Assembly: GCA_964251665.1 (NCBI GenBank)
Contig: CAXUKO010000002.1
Location: 310,001-374,000 of the forward strand
From: JBBQLG01 sp964251665
GTDB lineage: Bacteria > Bacteroidota > Bacteroidia > Cytophagales > Spirosomataceae
Length of the DNA: 64,000 nucleotides
Reading direction: 5' to 3'
Below are positions 16,507-25,819 of the stretch, piece by piece. Under the pieces are notes generated by a model that did not search any database, was not told where the DNA came from, and worked only from the letters and a program-made list of their open reading frames with translations. Numbering within the stretch: position 1 is the first letter of the stretch; each line of letters begins with the position of its first letter. Position numbers and translations under genes: made by a program.

Positions 16507-17466
16507 CTAAAATAATTCGCGGGCAATCTTCATCACATTGTCAGATTTGCCCATGGTGTAAAAATGAAGCACCGGTGCACCGGCGGCTACCAGTTCGCGG
16601 CACTGCTGTATGCACCACTCCACACCCACCTGCCGGGCCTGCGCATCATTTTCGCAGTTTTCGACGGCTTTCACCAGGTCGGCGGGCATCTCCAGGTGAA
16701 ACAGCCGGGGTAGAATGTCCAGTTGTTTGCGGGTGCTGAGAGGTTTCAGACCCGGAATGATAGGTACGGTGATGCCATGAGCCCGGCATTTATTGACAAA
16801 GTCGAAATACCGCTGATTGTCGAAAAACATCTGAGTTACCAGGTAATCCGCTCCCTTATCGACTTTCTGCTTGAGATACTGGAAGTCAATTTCGTGATCT
16901 TCGGCTTCAAAGTGCTTTTCGGGATAGGCGGCCGCACCAATGCAGAAATCGCTCGGGGCCAGTTCCGTATCTTCTTCGTGCAGATACTGCCCTTTGTTCA
17001 TGGAAGCCACCTGTTCCACCAGTTCACTGGCGTATGAATAGCCGTTTTCCTTCGCCTTGAAAGTCTTGAACGGCTTGGCCGGGTCACCGCGCAGCACGAG
17101 TACATTGTCGATGCCGAGGTAGAGCAGGTCGATCAGGAAGTCTTCGGTTTCATCGCGTGAGAAGCCGCCACAAAGCACGTGCGGCACCGGATCGACGCCA
17201 AAGCGGTGCATAATAGCCGAACAGATCCCGACCGTGCCGGGCCGCTTACGGGTCACGATTTTACGGATGGTGCCGTCGGGTTGCGGTTGTTCGATGTATT
17301 CTTCGCGGTGATACGTCACGTCGATAAACGGCGGCTTAAACTCCATCAGCGGTTCGATGTTGTCCAGCAGACTCTTCAGGCTATCGCCTTTGATTGGCGG
17401 GATTACCTCAATGGAGAAAATGGGTTTGCCATCGGCGTTACGGATGTGGTCGGTAATCTTGGTCAT
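16507..17466 (-). CDS. metF: Methylenetetrahydrofolate reductase MetF
   Basis: MetF reduces 5,10-methylene-THF to 5-methyl-THF with FAD, supplying the methyl group for methionine synthesis. The 319-residue TIM barrel has FSIEVIPP near the N-terminus, the VLVLRGDP block, IGAAAYPEKH, KGADYLVTQMFFDN (FAD and folate contacts) and PIIPGLKPLS. It starts one base after the hicA stop, so it is almost certainly on the same transcript as the hicBA pair. I see no S-box or other riboswitch upstream. Confidence 0.93.
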   Translation of the reverse strand: MTKITDHIRNADGKPIFSIEVIPPIKGDSLKSLLDNIEPLMEFKPPFIDVTYHREEYIEQPQPDGTIRKIVTRKRPGTVGICSAIMHRFGVDPVPHVLCGGFSRDETEDFLIDLLYLGIDNVLVLRGDPAKPFKTFKAKENGYSYASELVEQVASMNKGQYLHEEDTELAPSDFCIGAAAYPEKHFEAEDHEIDFQYLKQKVDKGADYLVTQMFFDNQRYFDFVNKCRAHGITVPIIPGLKPLSTRKQLDILPRLFHLEMPADLVKAVENCENDAQARQVGVEWCIQQCRELVAAGAPVLHFYTMGKSDNVMKIARELF

Positions 17467-17467
17467 T

Positions 17468-17689
17468 TCAGAGTAATTTTTGCCATTCTTCAGAGCTTAT
17501 AGCAGCCTGTTTAAGCAGGCGGTTCAAAAGCCCTGCGCTAATTTCTCCCTGGTGAGGATTGGGAATAGTAAGTTTAAGTGAGCCTTTAACCATAAATTGA
17601 TGTTTGCCACCCGATTCGGGTCCGTCAAAACCAGCTTTTCGTAGAAGTTTAATCAAATCAGAACGCTTGATGGGCTTTAAGGGGGGCAT
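17468..17689 (-). CDS. hicA: HicA-type mRNA interferase toxin
   Basis: This 73-residue basic protein has the small double-stranded RNA-binding-like fold of HicA. IKRSDLIKLLRKAGF is followed by SGGKHQFMVKG with the catalytic-type His, then IPNPHQGEISAGLLNRLLKQA. HicA cleaves mRNA when free of HicB. The ATG at 17689 follows the hicB stop by one base; a TTG at 17704 inside hicB is possible but less likely. The antitoxin gene comes first, whereas the classical order is hicA-hicB. Confidence 0.88.
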   Translation of the reverse strand: MPPLKPIKRSDLIKLLRKAGFDGPESGGKHQFMVKGSLKLTIPNPHQGEISAGLLNRLLKQAAISSEEWQKLL

Positions 17690-17690
17690 A

Positions 17691-17930
17691 TTAAGCGGTT
17701 TCAATGACGGGGTTAAGGTCTATACTGTCAATAACAGGTAACCAGTGTCCATGTCTGATGCCTACAATCAGCCAGCCCTCCAGCACATCAATTAATTGTT
17801 CGCGGCATAATTCCAGAGAGTCACCATAAGCGACGATGCCGCCAAAACCTGGTATTTCGCCATAATATGTGCCCTCTTCCAGCTCATAATGCGCTTTTCT
17901 GAGTGCAGCCTGTATGTATTCGGTAATCAT
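17691..17930 (-). CDS. hicB: HicB-type antitoxin
   Basis: This 79-residue protein has the partial RNase H-like HicB fold: ALRKAHYELEEGTYYGEIPGFGGIVAYGDSLELCREQLIDVLEGWL. It has no evident C-terminal DNA-binding domain, so autoregulation may be weak or indirect. It binds and blocks HicA. It is the first gene of a hicB-hicA-metF series, behind a -7 box at 17954-17961. Confidence 0.85.
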   Translation of the reverse strand: MITEYIQAALRKAHYELEEGTYYGEIPGFGGIVAYGDSLELCREQLIDVLEGWLIVGIRHGHWLPVIDSIDLNPVIETA

Positions 17931-17953
17931 CGGCTTGTTCGTCTGAGAGGTAA

Positions 17954-17961
17954 CAAAGATA
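17954..17961 (-). promoter_or_regulatory. Putative -7 box of hicBA-metF
   Basis: On the minus strand this reads TATCTTTG, a match to TAnnTTTG, 23 bases before the hicB start. It overlaps the space after the PAP2 gene. There is no clear -33 element. Confidence 0.5.
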
Positions 17962-17963
17962 CC

Positions 17964-18791
17964 TCATTTTAGCGTCCAGCGTACATATAAACCATTCGCC
18001 TGTCCGGTGCTCCAGGGTTGAATATCAAGTTGCTTCAACGCAGAAGTCCGGGCTTTTACTTCGTGCAGTTTCGGAACTCCCCAGCCAACCAACGATCCGA
18101 AGGCAGCTCCGGCGATTAAATCAGTAGGGTAGTGTAGCCCGCCTTCGTAGCGCAGGAAGCAGGTGGCCGTGGCAAGCCCCAGCGTACCAATCCAGACAAC
18201 AGGTTTCAAACGGGAGTTGGGGTAGTAATGCCGAAATACCTCCGACGCAAATACCGCCGATGCAAACGCATTGGTCGCATGACCGGAGAAAAACGACCGG
18301 CGGGCATCTTTAGTCAGTTTGTCGTCTATCGGTGCGTTGGGATTGTACAGATAGGGGCGGTTGCGCTCGGTCAGGTTCTTCACGGATCGCTCGACGCCAT
18401 TAGCAAGAAGTACCGTTTCGATGTACATCAACCCCACCGTTTTAAAATCCTGCCGGGCATTGGGAGTTATCGCCACGGCACCAACAGCGGCCACCGTACC
18501 AATCCAGGTGACATTGCTCAACCCATCCGCCGATTTGGACCAGTGGTAGGTAGCTCCCCGATCAAAGGCGTTCACTGACTGTCGGTTCAGCGCAGCAACA
18601 GTCGATGTTGAAAGTGGTTCCAGATGATCTCCGAAGGCTACTGACGCACCCACCGATGCTAAGCCAACCCCCAGTATTGCCGCTTCCCGACCGGTGCGGA
18701 GTTCATAGGGAGAGGGAGTTGTTTGCGCCTGACCCGTCAGCGACTGGATGAAAAACGGGATGATTACGAGTAAGGAATGGAGCTGTTTCAA
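17964..18791 (-). CDS. Exported PAP2-family phosphatase
   Basis: This 275-residue protein has a signal peptide (MKQLHSLLVIIPFFIQ ... GQAQ) and the three phosphatase motifs of the PAP2 superfamily. These are KNLTERNRP (motif 1), FFSGHATNAF (motif 2) and RYEGGLHYPTD (motif 3, with His and Asp). Such enzymes dephosphorylate lipid phosphates such as undecaprenyl pyrophosphate or phosphatidate on the outer side of the membrane. The only start before the signal peptide is a TTG at 18791, which is unusual. Confidence 0.82.
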   Translation of the reverse strand: MKQLHSLLVIIPFFIQSLTGQAQTTPSPYELRTGREAAILGVGLASVGASVAFGDHLEPLSTSTVAALNRQSVNAFDRGATYHWSKSADGLSNVTWIGTVAAVGAVAITPNARQDFKTVGLMYIETVLLANGVERSVKNLTERNRPYLYNPNAPIDDKLTKDARRSFFSGHATNAFASAVFASEVFRHYYPNSRLKPVVWIGTLGLATATCFLRYEGGLHYPTDLIAGAAFGSLVGWGVPKLHEVKARTSALKQLDIQPWSTGQANGLYVRWTLK

Positions 18792-18853
18792 GGATAAGTC
18801 GATAAGTATTGCAAGTCAATTCCAGAAGTTGATCCCTCCTTAACGGGGAGGGG

Positions 18854-21800
18854 TCACACTACCCGAACCACTTCTGGTCCGATGGCTTTCAGGTAAACCA
18901 GGCGGCCCTCTACTTCGGCGTTACCCATCTCGCGGTACAAGTTCGTGAAGTAGTGCAGAATCTTAGCCGGATCGTTCGGCAACAATGCATCCGGTTCGTC
19001 GTCAGGGAAGGCTGCGGCAACAGCCGTCGCCGGATCGCTTTCGTATTGTACTAAAATTACGCTGCCATCGGGCCGGTATACCACGCGGTGCGGTGCTTTG
19101 TGCAGTTTATTTCGGCTTAAAATGCTTCGGTCCGTGTCGATGCGGAGCCGGTCGTTGAACAACTCAGCCAGTTCGGGATGGTAGACAATCTGGGTCAGCC
19201 GCTCCCGTAGTTCGGTGCACTCAACTAAACGTACTACGCCTTCGCTCACTAATCGGCGCAGGGTTTTGTCGATGCAGTCCGGTCCCAGAATCAGGCTGAG
19301 GGCCGCGCTCAGTTTGCGGTCGCGCTCGCGGGTGATGGCAAACGTCTGCACGTCGAAAACGCGGTCTGCCTGTCGGCGCAGTTGCAGTTCCTGCCCCCGC
19401 GAGCCGCTGATCACCTGCCCAATCACAATCTCGCGCGTTGTGGGTTTGTGTTTATTGTGCTCAAATGCCCTTACGCAATCGGTCAGCACGTAGGTAGAGA
19501 TGCCCTCGTCCCAGCGGCAGCCGCACTGCAAAACAGAGTCGCTCTCTTTTAAGTACTTGTGCAGCCAGTAGGCCACGTTTTTCTTTTTTCCTTCTTTTGA
19601 AAAATCCTTGCGCTCGCTGATAATGTACATCCGGTCGGTCGGACGCGTAAAGGCTACATACAATAGGTTCAGATTCTCGATGAAGGTCCGCGTGACTTCT
19701 TCGGTGTATTGTGCTGCCACCGTTTCGTTGGTGTCCAGCAGGTTTCGATTCAGATTAACCGGGCTGTTGGTCAGTTTCACTACCTGGCCATCACTGCGGG
19801 TAAGGTGCAGCGAATCGTTCAGGCTGTGTTCGAGATCGAGCCAGATCGAGCTACCCGGCATCGGATCGACCTGCCAGTTGGCAAACGGAATAATGACCAC
19901 CGGATATTCCAGACCCTTGACCTTGTGAATGGTCTGAATGCTAACAGCATTGGTCGCGGCATCGGCACCCACCGAAACCTTTCCCTGCACGGATTCCCAA
20001 TACAGCAGGAAATCGGCCAGGTGACCACTTTGGCGGTTGTTGAACGTTAGCACTTCGTCCAGAAAGCGGAACAGAAACGGGTGGTGAACGGTCTGATCGA
20101 ATAGCCCAAACCGATGGGTCAGCGTCTCGGCCAGTTCATAGACATTCAGCTGACTCAGGGCGTTGGCGTCCAGCACGTAACCTTCCTCATTCAGGTAATC
20201 ATAAACGTCGGCGACGGTGTCGGCCTCGGCGATGGTACGCAGCACTTCGGTTTGCGCATCGTCAGGAAACTGTCCTTTGATGACCCGCCAGAACAGGTAC
20301 AGTAGCTCATAGCGCAGCAGTTTCTGGTCGGGGCGGTTTAGCAGGCTCATCAACGCAATGAGCCATTTGACCGGGTCCGAGAATTGCAGGGACAGCGAAT
20401 CAGCCGAAACCAGCGGGATACCCTGGGCGTTTAGTGCGTTGGCTAACGCTTTGGCCTGATTCTTTTTGCGGCATAATACCGCAATGTCCTTGTAGCTGTA
20501 TCCGTCGGCCAGTGCTTTCTGGATGTGCGCCAGCGTTTTGTCCAGCATCACGGCGGTCAGGTCTTTTTCATCGCCCTCACCTTCTGAATCCTGACCCGTT
20601 GCCTGCACAAAGTCAATCTGAATATGAGCTTCCGGCCGGGCATTCGGCGACGGTTTCTGATGAAACTCCTGCAGAACATCAAAAACGTCCGCAATCTTGC
20701 CGTGTTCCTGATCAAACGAACGGGCAACGAACTCGAAAAACTGGTTGTTGAACCTTACAATCGGCTCGGCACTTCGCCAGTTAACGCCCAGCACTTCGCT
20801 TTCCAGATGACCGTCGAGCCCCTTAATGCGGTCGGTGGTCCAGCCGGTGCCGTGAGCGTCGCGCAGACTGGCTAAATCCTGCTGATGCAGCGACACAATC
20901 TGATCCATGTCGCCCCCCCGGAAGCGGTAGATGGCCTGCTTGCCGTCGCCCACGGCGAGGTTGAAATTGGCAAAACCCAGTGAGTTTTCGATCAGGGGGA
21001 GCAGGTTGGCGAACTGCATCCGCGACGTGTCCTGAAACTCGTCAATCAGGATGTGGAAGTACTTGTTGCCGAGCCGTTCGTAGATGAACGGCATGGGTTC
21101 GGTCGCTACAATGGCCTGAATCTTCTTGTTAAACTCTGAAATATGCACCCGCCCATCTTTGCGAAGTAAGGCATCAAATTCCGCGCGAATCTGCTTCAGC
21201 AAGGACAGTTTCTGAAGATGGGGAATCAGGCAGTTCAATAAATTGACCTGTTGCCGGGTGGCCTGAATAGCAATAAAGTAATTCTTCATTGCGTCAGCAA
21301 TGGAGTCAATAGCCCCCTGAACGGGCATTTTGGTTGTTTTGGTGTACCACTCATCATCCTCAATGGCGGACAGATGCGTTTTGCCGACATTCTTGAATGG
21401 CTCACCATTGGCCACACCTTCAAAATAAGCACCGATGCCATTTTTGCCGCCTTTGAAGTCGCCGACGGTCAGCCCGTTGGACAATATGAGTTGCCAGGCA
21501 TCGGCCCCGGCGCGGCCAATCTGGGTTTCGGCATTCTTAACAAAGTCGCGCATCTGCCGCCGAATGGTGCGAATATCGCCCGGTGTCAGCTCGGCAATGC
21601 GGTTGATGGCTTCGTAGTATTGATCGGAAACGAGGTTTTTGCCGAAATTTCGCAGTTCACCGGGCAGCGCATTCCAACTTTGCCCTTCGGTAGCGGTTTC
21701 CTCAAAGTACTGCTTCAGGATATCCGTGATCTCATCCATCTGGTCCAGCCCTGCTTTCTCCAGCAACTGATCGGTCGCCAGTTCGAGCACCTCGTCGGTT

Positions 21801-22231
21801 TCCATCTCGACCTCAAACGAGTAGGGGAGGCCCAACTCATCCGTAAACGCCGTCACCAGCCGCTGCGTAAACGAGTCGATGGTCGTCACCGAAAAGTCGG
21901 AGTAACTATGCAGAATGGTTCTGAAAACGGCTTCTGCCTTGTTGCAGACTTCGGCGCGGACGGTGTCGAAAGCCGCATCGTCGGGTCCGATGCCGTGCAG
22001 TTCCTTAATCAAATCGGCCAGCAGCGGAGTCGATTCGCCTTCGGCAAACCGGCGTAATTCCGTCAGAATCCGCTCTTTCATCTCGTTGGCCGCTGCATTG
22101 GTGAACGTAATGGCCAGGATGTGCTTAAAGTAGCCGTCGTTTTTTTTCGGCTGCAGCGCGAGCTTTAGGTACTCTTTGGTGAGTGTATACGTCTTTCCCG
22201 ACCCGGCCGAAGAACTGTATATTTTGAACAT
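18854..22231 (-). CDS. AddA/RecB-like UvrD-family helicase with decayed nuclease motif
   Basis: This 1125-residue protein has the superfamily 1 helicase set: SSAGSGKTYTLT (Walker A, near residue 10), AITFTNAAANEMKERI (Ia), LIDEFQDTSRMQ (II), VGDGKQAIYRFRGGD (III), TIHKVKGLEYPVVII (V) and LLYVAFTRPTDRMYI (VI). That is the layout of AddA or RecB in double-strand-break end processing. The C-terminus has the shape of the RecB-type nuclease domain, but where a DYK motif is expected (about residue 1060) it reads VQYESD, so catalytic Asp and Lys appear lost. No AddB gene is adjacent. Confidence 0.85.
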   Translation of the reverse strand: MFKIYSSSAGSGKTYTLTKEYLKLALQPKKNDGYFKHILAITFTNAAANEMKERILTELRRFAEGESTPLLADLIKELHGIGPDDAAFDTVRAEVCNKAEAVFRTILHSYSDFSVTTIDSFTQRLVTAFTDELGLPYSFEVEMETDEVLELATDQLLEKAGLDQMDEITDILKQYFEETATEGQSWNALPGELRNFGKNLVSDQYYEAINRIAELTPGDIRTIRRQMRDFVKNAETQIGRAGADAWQLILSNGLTVGDFKGGKNGIGAYFEGVANGEPFKNVGKTHLSAIEDDEWYTKTTKMPVQGAIDSIADAMKNYFIAIQATRQQVNLLNCLIPHLQKLSLLKQIRAEFDALLRKDGRVHISEFNKKIQAIVATEPMPFIYERLGNKYFHILIDEFQDTSRMQFANLLPLIENSLGFANFNLAVGDGKQAIYRFRGGDMDQIVSLHQQDLASLRDAHGTGWTTDRIKGLDGHLESEVLGVNWRSAEPIVRFNNQFFEFVARSFDQEHGKIADVFDVLQEFHQKPSPNARPEAHIQIDFVQATGQDSEGEGDEKDLTAVMLDKTLAHIQKALADGYSYKDIAVLCRKKNQAKALANALNAQGIPLVSADSLSLQFSDPVKWLIALMSLLNRPDQKLLRYELLYLFWRVIKGQFPDDAQTEVLRTIAEADTVADVYDYLNEEGYVLDANALSQLNVYELAETLTHRFGLFDQTVHHPFLFRFLDEVLTFNNRQSGHLADFLLYWESVQGKVSVGADAATNAVSIQTIHKVKGLEYPVVIIPFANWQVDPMPGSSIWLDLEHSLNDSLHLTRSDGQVVKLTNSPVNLNRNLLDTNETVAAQYTEEVTRTFIENLNLLYVAFTRPTDRMYIISERKDFSKEGKKKNVAYWLHKYLKESDSVLQCGCRWDEGISTYVLTDCVRAFEHNKHKPTTREIVIGQVISGSRGQELQLRRQADRVFDVQTFAITRERDRKLSAALSLILGPDCIDKTLRRLVSEGVVRLVECTELRERLTQIVYHPELAELFNDRLRIDTDRSILSRNKLHKAPHRVVYRPDGSVILVQYESDPATAVAAAFPDDEPDALLPNDPAKILHYFTNLYREMGNAEVEGRLVYLKAIGPEVVRVV

Positions 22232-22267
22232 GGGGAGGGAGTCGGTTAGTTAATAAGTGGCTGCGCC

Positions 22268-22306
22268 AAGTCGGTAAGTTGTCCAACGCGAAGCACTTAC
22301 CGACTT
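22268..22306. repeat. Family D hairpin
   Basis: Two 12-bp arms (AAGTCGGTAAGT and complement) flank a 15-nt loop ending GCGAAGC. The same arm unit and loop end occur in the 15923-16007 element. It lies between the barrel-protein gene and the helicase gene, both on the minus strand. Confidence 0.7.
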
Positions 22307-22326
22307 CTCCACCTGACTGACCGATT

Positions 22327-22863
22327 TTAAAAATTATACCGTATTCCCAGCCCGGTCTGCACATTGAAGTACAGCGGTACGGGCAGGACTTCGGCGTAAA
22401 GGCCACCTTCTATAAAAATGGACAGGGGCTTGTTTTTAAGAAAATATTCGGCCCCCGCCACGGCAGACCCTCCGAGCGATGTTTCGCTGACAAACGTGGT
22501 TTGCTGACTGCTCAGGTTATCCGGGTAGTAGCGACGGCTGTTAATCTGGCCACCGAAGCCGTAATATCCCCGCAAATCATCCTGACCCAGGATGCGGTCG
22601 TGCCATAAGTAATGCCCCTGTAAGCTAAGGCCCACCGTTTTATATTTCCCCTGCCGGTAGTCGCGGGTGGTGCCGTAAAGACCGCCGTACGTGCCGATGT
22701 TAAGGTCAAAGGCGTGACTGTCGCCGAAGTATTTGCGGATGTTGATGCCCGACGGTTCGCCGATGCGGAAGCCGACGGCCCAGTTATTGTACTGTGCCGA
22801 TGCCTGCTCAAACCCACTCAATACCCCTAACAACAATACTAAAAACAGAAAACGATTGGTCAT
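22327..22863 (-). CDS. Outer-membrane beta-barrel-like exported protein
   Basis: This 178-residue protein has a signal peptide (MTNRFLFLVLLLGVL ... ASAQ). The mature part has alternating aromatic strands and ends in IRYNF, with a C-terminal Phe as in outer-membrane barrels. Its size suits an 8-strand barrel. It starts 5 bases after hisC and may be read from the his transcript, with no clear functional link. Confidence 0.65.
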   Translation of the reverse strand: MTNRFLFLVLLLGVLSGFEQASAQYNNWAVGFRIGEPSGINIRKYFGDSHAFDLNIGTYGGLYGTTRDYRQGKYKTVGLSLQGHYLWHDRILGQDDLRGYYGFGGQINSRRYYPDNLSSQQTTFVSETSLGGSAVAGAEYFLKNKPLSIFIEGGLYAEVLPVPLYFNVQTGLGIRYNF

Positions 22864-22867
22864 GGAA

Positions 22868-23941
22868 TCAGGCAGCTACGGTTTGGGTGAACGATTGAAG
22901 CACGGTTAACAATTGATGGTTTTCGTGCGCTGTGCCCACTGTGATCCGCAGGCAACCGTCGCATAAAATTACCCGTGAGCGGTCGCGGACAATCACCTGT
23001 TTACTGATGAGGTAATCGAACACCGCTTTCGGATTCTCAAATTTAACGAGTAAAAAGTTAGCGTCAGACGGATAAATATGCTGTACAATCGGTAATTCGG
23101 CCAGTTGCTTCGCCAGCGTAGTCCGTTTAGTCAGTATCTGCGCGACCATCGCGTTCTTATTGGCTTCGTGACTCAGGGCGTCCAATGCCAGTGCCTGCGT
23201 AGGAGCGGAGATATTATAGGGCGGTTTAATCTTGTTCATCACCCGAATCAGTTCTTCCGACGCAAAACACATACCCAGCCGGAGCGCGGCCAGGCCCCAC
23301 GCCTTCGAGAACGTTTGCAGTACTACGAGGTTCGGGTAGCGGTTCAGTTCGGTAAGCCACGACGGCTCCCTGGCGAAGTCGATATAGGCTTCATCCACAA
23401 TTACGAGCGAATGATCAGCCGCTTCGATCACCCGCCGGATGGATTCCCGGTCGATGAGGTTACCAGACGGATTGTTGGGCGAACAGATAAAAATTAGCTT
23501 GGTCGTGGGCTGAACAGCCGCCAGTACCGCGTCGGTATCCAGTTGGAAGTCGGCCGTGAGCGGTACTTTGATGAGTTCGACATCATTGATCCCTGCCGAC
23601 ACTTCATACATGCCATATGTGGGCGGCACAATCAGGATCGAGTCTTTACCGGGCCGACAGGTAGCCCGTACCAGCAGGTCGATGGGTTCGTCGGAGCCGT
23701 TTCCCAGGAAAATCTGGGATGGACGGACACCCTTGATTGGTGCCAGCCGGTTTTTGATGGCTGCCTGATACGGGTCAGGGTAGCGGTTGTAATCGCCGGT
23801 TGACGTGGTAGAACCGAGCGGGTTTTCGTTCGCATCCAGAAACACGCCTTCTTTACCCGTGTACTCATCGCGGGCGGAGGAGTAGGGTGTCAGAGAAAGG
23901 ATGTGGGGACGGAGCAGAGCCGCTAAATCAAATGAATTCAT
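22868..23941 (-). CDS. hisC: Histidinol-phosphate aminotransferase HisC
   Basis: HisC makes L-histidinol phosphate from imidazole acetol phosphate and glutamate, using PLP. The 357-residue fold-type I enzyme has LDANENPLGS near the N-terminus, FLGNGSDEPIDLL, ICSPNNPSGN, VDEAYIDFA, and the PLP lysine in TFSKAWGLAALRLGM. It ends the visible histidine segment hisG-hisD-GNAT-hisC. hisB, hisH, hisA, hisF and hisI are absent here and must lie elsewhere. Confidence 0.94.
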   Translation of the reverse strand: MNSFDLAALLRPHILSLTPYSSARDEYTGKEGVFLDANENPLGSTTSTGDYNRYPDPYQAAIKNRLAPIKGVRPSQIFLGNGSDEPIDLLVRATCRPGKDSILIVPPTYGMYEVSAGINDVELIKVPLTADFQLDTDAVLAAVQPTTKLIFICSPNNPSGNLIDRESIRRVIEAADHSLVIVDEAYIDFAREPSWLTELNRYPNLVVLQTFSKAWGLAALRLGMCFASEELIRVMNKIKPPYNISAPTQALALDALSHEANKNAMVAQILTKRTTLAKQLAELPIVQHIYPSDANFLLVKFENPKAVFDYLISKQVIVRDRSRVILCDGCLRITVGTAHENHQLLTVLQSFTQTVAA

Positions 23942-24002
23942 TAGATAATGTTACGAAAGAATCGGTTAGCAAACTTGATGGAGTAAACCTACTGAAGCGT
24001 TG

Positions 24003-24542
24003 TCAGGGGACAGGCCCGTTCTGTAAAATCTTTTTCATCACGACCATTCCCCTGAATTCGGCCTTCATTTGCGCGAAGTCAAGTTGGTAGGTACCACACT
24101 GAACAAAGCCCATCCGCTCATAAAAAGCAATGGCATCGGTGCTACTGTCCATTGCTTTCAGCCAAACCAGGGTCTTATTGAGTTGCCGGGCGTAATCAAA
24201 TACAAATTGTAAAGCCGCTTTACCGACGCCCTGCCCTGTCACTTCCCGAACCAGATAGATGCGTTCAAGTTCCAGCGCATTGACTGACTCATCACCATCG
24301 AGCGGCTTGTTGATATTTAGTTTAATAAAGCCGACGGGTTCATTATTCTGATACACCATAAACCACGCGCTGTTCGGGTCGGCCATCTCCTGCCGAAGTC
24401 CGTCGACGGTGAAGCAACGGTCAATGTACCAAGAACCCCCGTCATGCCAGAGGTGCAGGTAGTGCTGCCGGTACGAACGCAGGGCGACGTCGCTCAGCAG
24501 CGGAGCATCGTCGGGTGTGAGTGGCTGAAAAGTAACGCTCAT
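24003..24542 (-). CDS. GNAT-family N-acetyltransferase
   Basis: This 179-residue protein has the acetyl-CoA binding pattern LERIYLVREVTGQGVGKAALQFVFDYAR (motif A, about residues 90-118), a C-terminal WLKAMDSSTDAIAFYERMGF block, and an N-terminal WYIDRCFTVDGLRQEM segment. The substrate is not predictable. It overlaps the end of hisD by four bases (ATGA-type), so it is translated with the histidine genes; a role linked to histidine is only inferred from that. Confidence 0.85.
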   Translation of the reverse strand: MSVTFQPLTPDDAPLLSDVALRSYRQHYLHLWHDGGSWYIDRCFTVDGLRQEMADPNSAWFMVYQNNEPVGFIKLNINKPLDGDESVNALELERIYLVREVTGQGVGKAALQFVFDYARQLNKTLVWLKAMDSSTDAIAFYERMGFVQCGTYQLDFAQMKAEFRGMVVMKKILQNGPVP

Positions 24543-25813
24543 TGTTCAGCCAAACTCGCCAGCCGTATGCTAACTGCCCGCTTGTGGGCCAGCAATGACT
24601 CCGCTTCGGCCATAGCCTCGACCACTGGCCCCACGTTGCGCAGGCCTTCCGGCGTGATATGCTGCACGGTGATCTTCTTGACGAAGCTATCCAGCGACAC
24701 GCCACTGTACGCCCGGGCGTATCCATTCGTGGGCAGGGTGTGGTTGGTACCCGAGGCATAGTCGCCTGCGGATTCGGGCGTGTAATTACCCAGAAAAATA
24801 GACCCCGCATTGATAATACGTTCAGCGACGGTTTCTGCATTCTCAACGCTCAGAATCAGGTGTTCGGCGGCATATTGATTCAGCAGGTCGATGGCTTCAT
24901 CGGGCGTGTCGACCAGAATGGCTTTGCTGTTGTCTATAGCCTTAGCGGCCATATCACGTCGGGGTAACTTGTCTAACTGCGTACCCAGCGTCAGGTTGAC
25001 GGCGTTCACCAGTTTTTTACTCGTCGATACCAGCAGCACCTGACTATCGGCACCGTGTTCGGCCTGGGATAGCAGATCAGCGGCCACAAAGGCGGGTACA
25101 GCAGAATCATCGGCATAAACGGCTACTTCGCTCGGGCCAGCGGGCATATCAATGGCGACGCCCTCTTTAGCCACCAGCATTTTGGCGGCTGTAACGTACT
25201 GATTACCCGGCCCGAAAATCTTGTACACCTGCGGAATACTCTCTGTACCATACGCCAGTGCGGCAATGGCCTGCGCCCCGCCAATACGGAATATTTTGGT
25301 TACACCGACCAGTTTAGCCGCGTAGTAAATAGCCGGGTGATTGCTCGGTGAGCACAGCACAATTTCGCGGCAAGCCGCCAGCTGCGCCGGTACACCCAGC
25401 ATCAATACCGTCGAGAACAACGGCGCTGTTCCCCCCGGAATATAAATGCCCACCTTTTCGATGCCTATGCTCCGACGCCAGCACACCACACCCGGCATAG
25501 TTTCGATCTTGTCAACCGGCTGTTTTTGCGCTTCGTGAAAGAGCCGGATGTTCTGGTAAGCCTGCCGGATGGCCGCTTTCAACTCATCACTCAACTCAGC
25601 TTCGGCTGCATCGAGGTCGGCATTAGAAAGTGGTGTGCCGGTAAAGTCAATCTTATCGAATCGGGCGGCCAGGTCGGTGAGCGCTGCATCGCCCCCGGTG
25701 CGTACCTGCTCCAGGATTGGGGCCACAACCGATTCGATCTGCGCCGACGACTGCATGGGCCGGGCCAGTAAGGCGGGCCACTCGGTGCGGCTGGGAAAGG
25801 GGATTATTTTCAT
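24539..25813 (-). CDS. hisD: Histidinol dehydrogenase HisD
   Basis: HisD carries out the last two oxidations from histidinol to histidine with NAD and zinc. The 424-residue product shows VCWRRSIGIEKVGIYIPGGTAPLFST, FGPGNQYVTAAKM, MPAGPSEVAVYAD, LLSQAEHGADSQVLL (Gln and His zinc ligands), NQYAAEHLIL and TNHTLPTNGYAR. The ATG at 25813 matches the family start; the upstream in-frame extension runs through a repeat and is not conserved. Its 5' flank is the edge of the repeat-bounded GxxExxY cassette, so its own upstream signals may have been displaced. Confidence 0.94.
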   Translation of the reverse strand: MKIIPFPSRTEWPALLARPMQSSAQIESVVAPILEQVRTGGDAALTDLAARFDKIDFTGTPLSNADLDAAEAELSDELKAAIRQAYQNIRLFHEAQKQPVDKIETMPGVVCWRRSIGIEKVGIYIPGGTAPLFSTVLMLGVPAQLAACREIVLCSPSNHPAIYYAAKLVGVTKIFRIGGAQAIAALAYGTESIPQVYKIFGPGNQYVTAAKMLVAKEGVAIDMPAGPSEVAVYADDSAVPAFVAADLLSQAEHGADSQVLLVSTSKKLVNAVNLTLGTQLDKLPRRDMAAKAIDNSKAILVDTPDEAIDLLNQYAAEHLILSVENAETVAERIINAGSIFLGNYTPESAGDYASGTNHTLPTNGYARAYSGVSLDSFVKKITVQHITPEGLRNVGPVVEAMAEAESLLAHKRAVSIRLASLAEQ

Positions 25814-25819
25814 GTTGAC

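Noticed and set aside
16507..17466. An S-box (SAM) riboswitch for metF
   Set aside because: metF starts one base after hicA, so there is no room for a leader.
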